From assembly GCA_026018925.1 (NCBI GenBank), contig JAKSZU010000005.1:85484886-85548885 (forward strand): a stretch of DNA of 64,000 bases, read 5' to 3'. Position 1 is the first letter of the stretch. Each line of letters opens with the position of its first letter. The notes beneath the pieces are model-generated. The model saw nothing but the letters and a program-made list of their open reading frames with translations. It searched no databases and was not told the origin of the DNA. The DNA is from Tupaia tana. Taxonomy: Eukaryota > Chordata > Mammalia > Scandentia > Tupaiidae. Positions 1 through 9,708 of this stretch are shown here, in pieces. A program made the position numbers and the translations under genes.

Positions 1-424
1 GATTACATTTTTGGGCTCTCTGATAGGGCTCACTCAAATATCTCCTCATTCCAAAAGTAACATTTTTCAGTATGGTCCTTACAAAGTAGTTAACAATTAG
101 AATTACACCTCTTTACTGCTTACTTTGAAGTAGCCTTTAGATGTTTTGCATACCCTTAATGTTATAATGTTGCTATAATGTATCAGTTTTTGCAATAAAT
201 GATATATTTGCAAGGATGTTTACTTTGGGTCTTACCAAGCTTTCTTTAGCATTGACTGGTTGTTTTCTAGGAGGTTCACATTGTTGATATTCTGCTTGGG
301 ATTTGACAAAAGGCTTGAGAGCAAATAACATGCAGTATTTCAGGGTACCTGTTCTAAGACACTTTCTCCTTTTCAAATCACTGTCTCTATGGAAACTCTG
401 AACCAATTTGCTCTGGTTTGAATG
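1..424. other. AT-rich intergenic sequence
   Basis: No repeat family, splice-like exon or durable reading frame is recognised here. The only ORF (minus, 173-433) has no domain-like character and no supporting context. Confidence 0.5.
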
Positions 425-775
425 TTCTCTCACAAAATGTGCTGGAATTTGTTATTGTGACAATATTAAGGTGAAAAGTTAACCCATCTATAGTATTAGG
501 AATTGGAACCTTTGGGAGATAATTGGGAATAGATAAAATCATCAGGATGGGCCTCATAATTGGATACTAAAAGGGAACGATCAGAAACAATTCTCTTGAC
601 CTCTTACCATGTGATGTCCTGCACTGCCCAGGGACTCTGCAGAGAATCCCCAGCAGCAGAAAGGTCCCTAGCAGATGTGGATCCTTGACCTTGGGATTCC
701 ATAATCATGCGCTATTACCCAGTCTGTGGTATTCAGTTACAGCAACAGAAGAATGGACTATACTACACTTATTTT
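425..775 (+). mobile_element. MaLR-type LTR (MLT1/MST-like solo LTR)
   Basis: The order of landmarks matches mammalian apparent LTR retrotransposons (ERVL-MaLR). There is an AATTTGTTATTGTGAC-like 5' part, then GGAACCTTTGGGAGATAATTGGG, then CCAGCAGCAGAAAGGTCCCTAGCAGATGTGG with CCTTGACCTTGGGATTCC, and finally TTACCCAGTCTGTGGTATTCAGTTACAGCAAC near the 3' end. No internal MaLR sequence follows, so this is a solo or truncated LTR. It is diverged and therefore old. The subfamily (MLT1 versus MST) cannot be decided by eye. Confidence 0.8.
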
Positions 776-947
776 GTATCCCCAGCTAATAGAATTACAG
801 TAAATGCCCCATTGCTCTTTCGAGTTTCTTCTATATTTCCCATGCTTATTAATCAAAATGAATCATTGCTAGGGAAAAAAAAGTGAATGTAGAGCTCTGA
901 TTTGTATTCTACTTTTTTTCTCTTTTTTTAGCAAATATTTTGATGTG

Positions 948-965
948 TATGTGTGTGTGTGTGTG
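948..965. repeat. (TG)n microsatellite
   Basis: Short TG tract. It directly abuts the 3' end of the EIF1 retropseudogene, where the cDNA A-tail would be expected, so it may have grown at or beside that tail. Confidence 0.85.
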
Positions 966-1560
966 ATTCTTTTCAATTTATTAAATGAAAGTGTCCAATA
1001 GTCCAAGTTAAAAGTGGACCCCAAATGGTTACATTATACAAGCTGTGAAGTTTTTAAACTTGTGACAAGGGACAAAAGGGAAATCCTTTTTTTTTCCCCC
1101 CCAGAAGGGAAATTCTATTCACTGCAAGGAAATCCTCACTTAGGTTTCAATTTGCCACAAGCATTTAGAACCCAGGAACCTTCAGCTGATGGTCCTTAGC
1201 CAGTCTGATCTCTGCCACGAATTGGCGTGTTTTCTTGTACTGGTCACCCTGTAGCTAAATTCTTTCTTCATATTCTAGATGCTCAATTACAAGACCATTG
1301 CAGGCAAATTTCTTCTTAAACGCCTTCACTATTTTCTTTTTATCATAATCATCAGCTCTTTCCTTGCACAGGTCTTGCAGCTGTTTCCCTGTTGAATTCT
1401 TATAGGGGTACAATCGTCAGTGCCTACAGGAAGCAGGCCATCATCCTTATCTGTATCAGCAAATGGGTCCAAAGGGTGGAGGTTCTGAATAGTGGATATT
1501 GGATAGATCCTTTTCCTCAGTGGAAACCGCCTGCGGAAGACAACAGTGGGAGAAAGTACG
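966..1560 (-). pseudogene. EIF1P: Processed pseudogene of translation initiation factor EIF1
   Basis: EIF1 (SUI1 family) is a small ribosome-bound factor that enforces start-codon selection. On the minus strand, positions 1499 down to 1165 follow the EIF1 coding sequence without introns. The N-terminal part resembles STIQNLHPLDPFAD, followed by RIQQ, then ADDYDKKKIVKAFKKKFACNG, VIEH, and LAKDHQLKV close to the stop at 1165-1167. The region spans 335 bp against 342 bp for an intact 113-codon frame, so there is a net 7-base loss that shifts frame in the middle of the gene, near the TVQG segment. The start codon is ATA (1497-1499), and a CAG-to-TAG stop lies at the VIQLQ position. The 3' UTR also matches EIF1 down to an AATAAA signal near 970-985. 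Intronless structure plus retained UTR indicates L1-mediated retroposition. The 5' limit (about 1560) is approximate. EIF1B is the alternative parent, but the UTR and NLH favour EIF1. Confidence 0.9.
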
Positions 1561-1719
1561 CAAAGGGGACAGAGGGTCGGGAAGTGAGTGGGCTCCAGAG
1601 GTAAGGCTGCTGAGTCATTGGAGGCCTCTCAGTGACTCTATTTTGACTTGCAAAATTTTCGACTTTCGTAGTTCCTGCCTGTCCCTGTTATTCATCTACG
1701 GTTTGCTTTTTAGGTATAT

Positions 1720-1888
1720 TTATTTCTTCCATTACTGAAAGAGACAGAGAATGAGAGAAAGAGAAAAAGCACCTACATATAGGTTCTGGACGCTGTGATA
1801 CCCCCCAGCCTCAGGCAGCCCTGGATCGTGGGCACGGATGTGTACGAAATACTCAAGGAGGAGGTCTCCAGATATGAACCTGAAACCT
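1720..1888 (-). mobile_element. SINE-C copy (degenerate)
   Basis: Read on the minus strand, this matches the layout of the better copy at 29361: an opposed tail (TTTATTTCTTCCATTAC), a GAGACAGAGAATGAGAGAAAG purine tract, AAAGCACCT, then a decayed head. Boundaries are approximate. Confidence 0.5.
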
Positions 1889-1961
1889 TCCCACTTGTGT
1901 GGAATTTACTGTGGCAGTACTGTCTGGCTCCTTGTCAATGATTTTGGCAGTTGTTTCATGT

Positions 1962-2241
1962 ATTTTTTTTTTCTGGAGAGGTTTTTGCCATAGGGCGCGT
2001 GCGCTCGCCAGAAAGAGAGAGAGAGACAGAGAGACAGAAAGCAAGAAATCACCCCACCCCCCCCACCCCCCCGGGGGGATGGCCACGCCGCAATCCCTTC
2101 TCCTTCGTTCTCCTCTCGGGATCTTGGGCACGCATGTACACGTGCCCAGTGTGAGTTTTAAGCCACCGGGTCCGGGACGCGAACCGCGATCAACTACATG
2201 GGGGTCCAGCGACATAACCATTACGCTAACTGCTGGTCCCC
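1962..2241 (-). mobile_element. SINE-A copy, full length
   Basis: Full-length tRNA-derived SINE in reverse: poly-T, GCCATAGGGCGCGTGCGCTCGCCAG, GA-rich tract, a C/G-rich hinge, and the head ending in CTGCTGGTCCCC. The B-box equivalent (GCGAACCGCG in this orientation) is preserved, so the copy is fairly young. The hinge has become a run of C tracts (about 2051-2073). Confidence 0.92.
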
Positions 2242-2399
2242 TTGTATATATTTTTTTAGATTTCTAATTTTCATTATGCAAAGATTTGTCTGATGCAGTA
2301 TACTTTTTCATTATTAAAATTGCAAATCTCAGTTATGTTTAAATATTGTATACTGAACTGAGTTACAATGTATGCTTGCCACTACATTAAAATGTTTAA

Positions 2400-2662
2400 G
2401 GGGCCAGCAGATGGCATAGCAGTTATGTCACTAAATTTCCACATGACTGACTGCAGTTTGAGTCCCAGACTTGGTGGCTTGAAGCTCACATTGGGCACAT
2501 GTGCATGAGTGCGCAATGTCCTGAGAGGAGAATGGAGGAGAAAAGATTGTGGCATGGCCATTCTCCCTGGAGGGAAGGTGATTTCTCTCTTCCCCTCTCA
2601 CTGTTTCTGTCTCTTTCCCTGAGCACCCATGCCCTAAGGCAAAAACCTCTAAAAATATATGT
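2400..2662 (+). mobile_element. SINE-A copy
   Basis: Head GGGGCCAGCAGATGGCATAG with a recognisable B-box (GTTTGAGTCCC), then GAGAGGAGAATGGAGGAGAA core, CT-rich stretch, CCCTAAGGCAAAAACCTCTAAAAA tail. It is moderately diverged from the young copies. Confidence 0.9.
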
Positions 2663-2871
2663 GTTTAAGTTTCAAGATTTGAATTGGCCAATATGGTGGT
2701 CGCTAGATACTGTAACTGCTTAGATTTAAATTTTATTTAATTAAATTAAAATGAAAGCACACATTTGACTATTCAATTGGATTAACCACACATAGCTAAT
2801 GGACACTTACTGGGTAGTACAAATGTAGATTATTTCTATCAACATAGAAATTTATTTCTTAATTAATTTCT

Positions 2872-3135
2872 TTTTCTCTTCATGAAAGTGAGAGAGAGAG
2901 AGATACCCTCAAAAGTGTCTCATGCATGTGTCATGCCATTATCTTATCCCTAGTCGTCCCAGCTAGATAGGATCATGGGCATATATATGCACCTGGTATG
3001 TACAGGTTGACTTGGAAACAGCCTCTCTGATTTCCACATGATCCAGCATCGCGAGGGGGCGTGCTGCTTCTTCTCCACCATGACTGGTCCATCATCATAC
3101 AATGTTCTATTGGATAGTTCCAGACAACCCATACA
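2872..3135 (-). mobile_element. Possible SINE-C copy, strongly decayed
   Basis: A CATGAAAGTGAGAGAGAGAG purine tract (reverse of the CT-rich 3' part) is followed by about 230 bp that keeps the general order of SINE-C. Similarity is weak, and an unrelated retroposon cannot be excluded. Confidence 0.3.
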
Positions 3136-3515
3136 GGATTGTCAAAGTTATGACATCATATTTTTCTTCCAATTTTGGTCTTTGAACTTAAGCCTAACCA
3201 TTCATTTCAAGGTAAAAATACTGATAGAGAAGTTTTAGTATGAGGAAGAAAGTCACCAGAATGCTAGGACACGGTATTCAGCCCTGACCTATTTAAGGCA
3301 ATGAGAAGGGCTTAAAAAATATTTTTGGAACATCCCCTAGCTAAGTGGGCCCCTGATCCATAATCCAATGATATATTTATGTGCTTTTATTACCATTTAT
3401 TAGTCCGTCTGTCTATTGACACACTAGCATTTACCTAACTTGTCATCTTTGTTCCCTTGAAGCCTGCAGCTTTCCCTGAACTAGAAACCCCGGTAATAAT
3501 TTTCAGCTGTCTTTC
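3136..3515. other. Intergenic sequence, no recognised element
   Basis: No SINE, L1 or LTR landmark is seen. A pyrimidine-rich tract ends at 3518 and forms the splice-acceptor-like context of the next entry. Confidence 0.4.
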
Positions 3516-3518
3516 CAG

Positions 3519-3582
3519 TTAGTCAAGGAAGTAGAGGCAGATCCTGGAATCGAAGTAGATCAAAGAAGAATGCAGCCTCCAG
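3519..3582 (+). other. Exon-like segment bounded by splice consensus
   Basis: A pyrimidine-rich tract with CTGTCTTTCCAG stands immediately upstream, and CTCCAG|GTAAGAAA immediately downstream. That gives good acceptor and donor consensus around 64 bases. At least two forward frames are open across the segment: one reads LVKEVEADPGIEVDQ..., another SQGSRGRSWNRSRSKK.... No protein family is recognised, no second exon was found, and 64 bases of open frame is weak evidence. It could be a lncRNA exon, a cryptic exon, or chance. Confidence 0.25.
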
Positions 3583-3719
3583 GTAAGAAACCTATTCAGA
3601 TTCCTCTTCTCACATAGAATACATTTAGAAAAATCTGATCATCTGCCTTTAACTGCCGAATCTACAGTCTGAAAGTTATTTTGTTTTCATCAATGATAAC
3701 ACATACATCAGATTTCAAC

Positions 3720-4140
3720 ATCTCAGTATTTTTAAAAGTTTATATTTAATCACTATTCATCCTTAGACCATACATAATGATTTTCCTCAGCACGAATACA
3801 GTGCATATCAGTTCCTATCCAAGACATTACCATCACATTATCAACAGATACCTTTACATTTTTGTGAATCTTAAATGTTCCTTCTTCCTCTGATTCCTCC
3901 CTCCTGCTTCCCACTTCCCACCCCCTCCTATACTGTGTATAGTATCTATAGTTGTTGCCTTCCTCCCTCCTCCCCCCACATCACTTCTATACCTTCTAGT
4001 CTTCCAGTTTCTGCCAGAGAGTGCAGACGTTTGGTGTATATTGAATGGAGACACACAATTCCTCTCTTTCATAGTCTGGCGTGCTTCCCTTAATAATAAA
4101 TCTTCCATTTTGTCCACTTCATATTAAACCTTAGGGTCTC
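3720..4140 (-). mobile_element. L1 3' UTR fragment (lineage-specific type)
   Basis: Read on the minus strand, it runs through a CACGCCAGACTATGAAAGAG motif, a GA/GG-rich stretch, and a tail region containing ATTAAATATAAAC. The same order occurs near 11790-12010, 12720-12990, 19995-20320 and 33400-33866. The ACTATGAAAGAGAG motif corresponds to the position of AGTGAAAGAAGCCAGACACAAAAG in other eutherian L1s. The poly-A end is at the left. Confidence 0.65.
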
Positions 4141-4244
4141 ATTGCTTTTTATGACTGTCCAAAAAATACCTATGTTTTTCTATGCAAAAATTCATTATGA
4201 ATTTTCTGACAATGCAGTAGAATATAAAATTCTTAAAACAGCAG

Positions 4245-4335
4245 GAGCCAGCAGGCGATGTGTTGGATAAGGGGTGCTGGATTCCCACATTGCTGACCAT
4301 TTTTCAAGTCCTGGACCAGGTGGCTTGCTTTCTCA

Positions 4336-4377
<42 letters not shown>

Positions 4378-4405
4378 GTCAAATAAAAAAAAAAAAAAAA
4401 AACTA
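4245..4405 (+). mobile_element. SINE-B copy
   Basis: tRNA-like head (GGAGCCAGCAGGCGATG...CAAGTCCTGGACC), then GGTGGCTTGCTTTCTCATTTTC, directly followed by a long (TC)n tract and GGTCAAATAAAAAA. The core present in SINE-A is absent. The downstream AAATAAATAATTCTTTAAAATAAA (to about 4450) is the usual SINE-B tail. Confidence 0.85.
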
Positions 4406-4652
4406 ACAATAACAAATGGAATTAAATAAATAAATAATTCTTTAAAATAAAAACAGAGCTCTAGCTCTTCATATTTGTATTAAGTTACTATGTTGTTTAC
4501 TCCATATTTAATAAGCTATATTTATTTTAGTTAATTGACTGCCTCATTCACTGCTTTGCACCAACAATGATCTAATGTAATATTCTTACTTTCCTTCACT
4601 ACAAAATTGTCACTTTAAAACCATGTATTTTTTGTTCATACAAAAGGTAAAA

Positions 4653-4890
4653 TTGGAGCTGACTCCATAGCACAGTGGTTAAGGGAGCTGGATCCAAAAT
4701 GGCCATCTGTGATCTGTTTCCAACCTTAACTGCGTGAAAAAACACACCTGGTTTATGTGCATGCATGTCTAAAATCCTGATGGGATGAAGGAATAAGGAT
4801 TGCGCTGTGATTAAGTCCATTGTGGGGTGCTTTTTTTCTCCCTTTCTTTGGAGAATGTGCACACTCTTTAGCAATTAAAAAAATAATAAA
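4653..4890 (+). mobile_element. SINE-A copy, old
   Basis: Head GGAGCTGACTCCATAGCACAGTGG with TTAAGGGAGCTGGATCC, decayed B-box, GATGGGATGAAGGAATAAGGATTGCG core, CTCC tract, AGCAATTAAAAAAATAATAAAA tail. It is the first of three tandem-oriented copies. Confidence 0.75.
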
Positions 4891-4920
4891 ATGAATACCT
4901 GCATTAAACATAAATATCTG

Positions 4921-5188
4921 AGGGCCAGCTCCATAACCTAGTTATTAAGGGAACGGGATCCCATCTGGCCAACCTTGCAATTCAAATCTCAGTTCTGGTG
5001 GCTTAAGAAGCAGACCCAGTGCCTGTGTGTACATGTACAAATGCCCAACAGGATGGAGAAATGGAGGAGAGGGACTGCGGTGTGATTAGGCCTCATTCTT
5101 GCTTTCCACTTCCCCTCTCTCCTCTCTGTCTCTCTGTCTTTGGTGACTATGGACACCCTCTGGCAAGCTTAAAAAAAAAAGAAAAAAA
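4921..5188 (+). mobile_element. SINE-A copy, old
   Basis: Head GGGCCAGCTCCATAACCTAG, B-box relic TTCAAATCTCAG, core with GGAGAAATGGAGGAGAGGGACTGCGG, CT-rich stretch and A-tail. It has TTAAGGGAACGGGATCCCA where young copies read CTGGACTCCCA, a variant shared with the 4653, 5219, 22229, 30211 and 59092 copies. Confidence 0.85.
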
Positions 5189-5218
5189 TATATATGATAT
5201 ATAAAGTATATATTTTCC

Positions 5219-5484
5219 AGGGCCAGTAAGTGGCATGGAGGTTAAGGCAGCTGGATTTCACATGGTCAACTGTGCAGTTCAAGTCCTGAGCCTGGTGTCT
5301 TATAAAACACACCTGTGACTGTGCATGTGTGCCCAAAATACCAAAAGGAGGAGAAGGGACTGTGGTATGACCATCCTACTGGGGACTTTTTCACAGTCCC
5401 TTTCTCTCTGTCTCTCTCTGGTGAGCACACATGACCTATAGCAATAAACAAGCAAACAAACAAAAACAACAAAAAAAGAAACCA
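5219..5484 (+). mobile_element. SINE-A copy, old
   Basis: Head AGGGCCAGTAAGTGGCATGG, B-box relic CAGTTCAAGTCC, core AAAAGGAGGAGAAGGGACTGTGG, CT-rich stretch, ACCTATAGCAATAAACAAGC tail followed by (CAAA)n. Third copy of the 4.6-5.5 kb cluster. Confidence 0.87.
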
Positions 5485-6760
5485 GAAAAATAAATATTTA
5501 CCATTTGTAGCATATCCTCCAAACTCTAAATCCAAGGGTTATATTTGTTGTTCTTTTTTTTTCCTTTCATTTTTATGTCTAATCTTTTTATTTTTCTATT
5601 GATTTGATATTCTTTCACATGGTGGGATGGCACTAGTTATTAAGGAAGCTATTCCAAACAATATTGTAACATCTATATTACATTTTGTTTCTATTTATAC
5701 CTGTATAATACTTCTGTAATTCTCAAATTAATTTATTCCTAATGTAATTTTCTCTTTAAAGTTTGCTTATGATTCATATTCATTCTTTATCATACATATT
5801 TTTGTGCATTAGTACAATAATATTGTAGTAATTATTTTTAGAAAATACATATGCTTTATTCTGGTAGACTTTTTGAAATTAAAAAAAAAGAGTTACAGCA
5901 CATTAGTTATAATTTAAGAACAAATATTCCCAAATGAATGATACATAGTCTTTATGAATGTAAAATCTATTCAAAACATAATTTTCTTATTTCTGTGAAT
6001 ACGGTTGAGAAGTATTCTCTAGTCTTTCTTTGCATTTTAAAAATCCATCTTATGAGATATCTTCAAAAATCAGGATATTAGCATTGACATAATTTCACAT
6101 CTCCTTTCCTGTTATGAATTTTCATTTTGTAAAATTACTGATAACTCTATCTTTAAATAAGTACATGGGTAAAAGCACATTAATTTTCATCAAATTCAGC
6201 AGTAAAGCATCATTCTATTATTGCTTACATGGACAACCTGAACACAAAATAAATTTTATTTATGGCATTTATGATTAGCTCTTAAGAACATTGAAATTAT
6301 GGAACCACTACAGGTAGAAAAAAACTGCTCATATATGATTTTGTGCACATCCTGCTCATGATAGTCTTGACTGTAAAAAGGTTTCAGAAATTATCTTTAA
6401 TGAATAATAAAACTAGCCAGCAATTAAGCTGTCACTTAATGACTGCCATAAAGATGGACAGATGCTACATTAATTTGTCATCTGTCCATTACTAGAATCC
6501 TCTAATTACTAATGCATGATAAGGTTTTACATTGGAGAATGCTTAGAATAAATATGGCCCTTAATGAGAAAAATCATGTGTTACATTTTATAGAAAAATA
6601 CATCAGACATCATACATATTAAAACCAATTAGTAAAGTCCAAGTAGAAATATGTCCTCTATCTTGAACATGCTTGGATAAAGAAAAAGTGAAAGAATGAA
6701 ATGTTTAATTTTTGGATCAGTTAGCAAGAAGTATCTTATTCAAAATAATTTATGAACAGA
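5485..6760. other. AT-rich spacer without recognised elements
   Basis: About 1.3 kb of strongly AT-rich DNA. I found no SINE, L1 or LTR landmark and no reading frame of note. Confidence 0.5.
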
Positions 6761-6766
6761 GTTGGT

Positions 6767-6984
6767 TTTTTTGTTTTGTTTTTTTGTTTTTTTTTTTCTG
6801 GAGATCACCCCCCAGGGGGGATGGCCATGCCGCAATCCCTTCTCTTCCATTCTCCTCTAGGGATCTTGGACACACACGCATCCGCGCCCGGCGTGAGTTT
6901 TAAGCCACTGGGTCCAGGACTTAAACCGCGCCTGACCACATGGGAGTCCAGCGACATAGCCATTACGCTAACTGCTGGTCCCCA
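6767..6984 (-). mobile_element. SINE-A copy with internal deletion
   Basis: Reverse copy running from poly-T and TTCTGGAGA straight into TCACCCCCCAGGGGGGATGG. The CCCTATAG motif and GA-rich stretch (about 70 bp of the 3' part) are missing. The remaining core and head are close to the young consensus and end in CTGCTGGTCCCC. Confidence 0.9.
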
Positions 6985-7000
6985 GAGTTTGTTTTTTAAA

Positions 7001-7019
7001 AATTTTGACAGAGGGAGAT

Positions 7020-7053
<34 letters not shown>

Positions 7054-7233
7054 AAGAAAGCATGCGTGCCCTGTGGGGCATGATCACTCCAAAATATCTC
7101 TTCTCCGTTTCTTCCTCTTTTCAGGATTTTGGGCATATACACACATGTGGTCAGCATGTATTTTCTAACTGCAGGATCAGGGACTAGGATCATGTGAACC
7201 CAGTCTCCTTAATTACCAGACCAAAGCTGGCCC
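7001..7233 (-). mobile_element. SINE-A-like copy, diverged
   Basis: Reverse copy opening TTTTGACAGAGGGAGATGAGAGAGAG with a long GA tract. It continues through CAGGATTTTGGGCATATACACACATG to a head relic ending CCAAAGCTGGCCCAA. The purine tract has expanded. Confidence 0.65.
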
Positions 7234-7408
7234 AATTCAGGTTCTTTAACAATAGCAGTTTCCATATACTTTTTGTTACATTATCCAATGATCATTATTT
7301 ATATTAAAATAATGACTGCCATTTGTAAATGACACAGAAATAGAATTCTTTTTTTTTCTCTCTGAGAGAGAGTTTACTGAAGAGACAGAAGACGTGAAAT
7401 GTTATTTT

Positions 7409-7658
7409 AGGACCAGAATATGGTATAATGATTACATTGTTGGACTCCCACATGGCCGACGGTGTTGTGAGTCCTGAACCTGGTGGTTTAAAACTCACGT
7501 TGGGAGCGTGTGTGCACGTACCCAAAAATCCTCAGAGGAGACTGGAGGTGAAGGGATTGTGGTGTGGCCATTTCCCCTGGAGGTGATTTCTCTCTATCTC
7601 TTCTCTCCAGCGAGCACATGTGCCCTATAGTAAAAATCTCTAAAAATAAAAAAATACA
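7409..7658 (+). mobile_element. SINE-A copy
   Basis: Head AGGACCAGAATATGGTATAATGG, GGCCGACGGTGTTGTGAGTCC in the B-box region, core GAGGAGACTGGAGGTGAAGGGATTG, CCCTATAGTAAAAATCTCTAAAAA tail. Confidence 0.9.
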
Positions 7659-8217
7659 TGCTCACCATGTATATTTGCTCCAAAAAGCAACCACCATAAT
7701 GTGGAGTCAATAGTTGATATTATTGGCTAAATCTAATTGACATGTTGCTAAGCAAATTTATTATTGGCTTCTGAACAAAATACTTGTGTTACGGTAACTG
7801 ACACATGTCCGACGTTATTTCAGAAAGTCATAATTTGCACACTTGTTTGACTTTCTTAGATCCGAAATAAGGAAAAGTAGCTTTATCTTCTATGATTGCA
7901 AAGATTGTTCCAAGAATAGGAGAATTCTGCCTTGAAGAGTATGATTCTAATAATAGCTGGACTTTTTTTTTCCCATAAAAAGAGTACTAATAATTGTATA
8001 CACTACATATAAGTACATATCAGGTAATAACTGAAACCAGAAAGTGAGATTATTTTTAAGTTCAAAAAATTTCCTAATAACATATGATTTAGGGTTCTAA
8101 GTACAATGAAATATTAAACAAATGCTCAGCTCTAAGTCTGTTTTCCAGAATTCTCACTAATTTTAACCAATTCACATTACCGTCAGTCAATTAGTAAAAA
8201 TAACTAAAATTTTGTTC
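7659..8217. other. AT-rich spacer
   Basis: No recognised repeat, exon-like segment or RNA gene. Confidence 0.5.
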
Positions 8218-8228
8218 GAAATAAACAT

Positions 8229-8502
8229 AGGGACCAGCAGATGGCATAATGGTTACATTGCTGGACTTTCACATAGTTGACCATGGTTCGAGGCCAGGAC
8301 TCGGTAACTTAAAACTCACGCAGGGCATGTGTATGTGTGTGCCCAAGATAAGAATAAAGGAGAAGAGATTGCAGTGTGGCCATCTCCTCTGGGGGGGGTG
8401 ATTTCTTGCTTTTTGTCTCTCTGTCCCTCTCTGTCTCACTGGTGGGCACTCATGCCCTATAGCAAAAATATCTCTCTCGAAAAAAAAGAAAGATGTTGTA
8501 AA
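8229..8502 (+). mobile_element. SINE-A copy with target-site duplication
   Basis: Full head GGGACCAGCAGATGGCATAATGG with GGTTCGAGGCC, core, CT-rich stretch and CCCTATAGCAAAAATATCTCTC tail. GAAATAAACAT occurs at 8218-8228 and 8503-8513, giving an exact 11-bp duplication. Confidence 0.92.
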
Positions 8503-8893
8503 GAAATAAACATGTAAAATACAAATTTCTACAACAAGAATGTATTGAGAGTAATAAATTGCAACTGAGAGTAATTAGAACATAAAAATCTTCTATAATC
8601 ACTAATAGTCCCTTGAAGTGTTAATGGATCTGCTTGCAATATATGTCAGAATTAATGGAAAAATCTCTTTCCCCGATTTCGCATAAGATCTTTCATCCAT
8701 TGGACATTTGTCTCTTAAGAGTCCCAATATGTGCTAGCAAGTAGGAAAAATAAATATTTTTTAAGCTAAATAATTCAACTTCTGAGTACAACTAATTTTA
8801 TTTTTAAATAGCTAGTTGATTTAAATGTTAGATGAAAAAATAAAATTGTCCCATGTTCCACTAACATATTTGATTATTTAAAGTGGGAAATGA

Positions 8894-9080
8894 TGGGACC
8901 AGCATGTGGCATGGTGCTGGACACTCCCACATGGCCGACCACAGTTCAAGTCCCGGACCAGGTGGCTTCCTTTCTCACTTTCCCTCTCTCTCTTTCTCTG
9001 TGTCTCTCTCTGCTCAAATTTAAAAAAAAAAATAAATGAATGAATAAATAAAATTAAATAAATAATTCTTTAAAAAATAA
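8894..9080 (+). mobile_element. SINE-B copy
   Basis: GGGACCAGCATGTGGCATGG head (a few bases lost before the anticodon-arm equivalent), CAGTTCAAGTCCCGG B-box region, GGTGGCTTCCTTTCTCACTTTCCC junction, CT tract, TGCTCAAATTTAAAAA and (AATA)n ending in AATAATTCTTTAAAAAATAAAT. Confidence 0.88.
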
Positions 9081-9453
9081 ATAAAGTGGTAAATGATTGA
9101 AAAGATTATAGTAAAATTTTATAACTAAATTCAAATGTAAGCAAAAAGCTCACATTATCTTCCAATAAGATAGTCTTACAAAGAGATTGAAAGATTTTTC
9201 AACCTAAATGATGCTTTTTTATTAAAGAATGAAATCTTTTATTCTGGGTGAGTCAATATATTTCTGACTTGAGGAAATACACACACACATGACAGAAGCT
9301 TTGTGCAACACTAGTAATTTAAAAATTAGTCTAATTTATCTTACATAATAAAAACTGTTAGTGTGTCTTTGGCATGATAATATTGACTTATAAAATAATT
9401 TTGGTCACTTGAAAATTGATAGGTACTATCTTGAGCTTAAGAAGCTGAAAAGT

Positions 9454-9708
9454 GGGCCAGCAGATGGTAAGTCGTTAAGGCATTGAATTCCCACATGGCA
9501 GACGAGTTTGTGTCCTGCACCCGGTGGCTTGAAAATCACAGTGGGCACCTGTCTCTGCATGTCCAAAATCACAGGAAAATAATGGAGAAAGGATTGTGGT
9601 GTGGCTGTTCCTTCTAAGGGGTTATTTCTCACTTTCCCTTTCACTGTCTCTGTGTCTCTGGCGAGAACAGGTGCCCTATGGCAGAAACTTGAGGAAAAAC
9701 ATGTTTGA
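9454..9708 (+). mobile_element. SINE-A copy
   Basis: Head GGGCCAGCAGATGGTAAGTCG, core with GAAAATAATGGAGAAAGGATTGTGG, CT stretch and GCCCTATGGCAGAAACTTGAGG tail. It is a diverged member. Confidence 0.87.

Noticed and set aside
1899-2267. 122-aa ORF and similar ORFs inside SINE copies (e.g. 18205-18570, 22389-22700, 32289-32564, 33846-34211)
   Set aside because: They lie wholly or mostly in SINE-A, recur at every young copy, and occur on both strands of the same element. They are repeat read-through, not genes.
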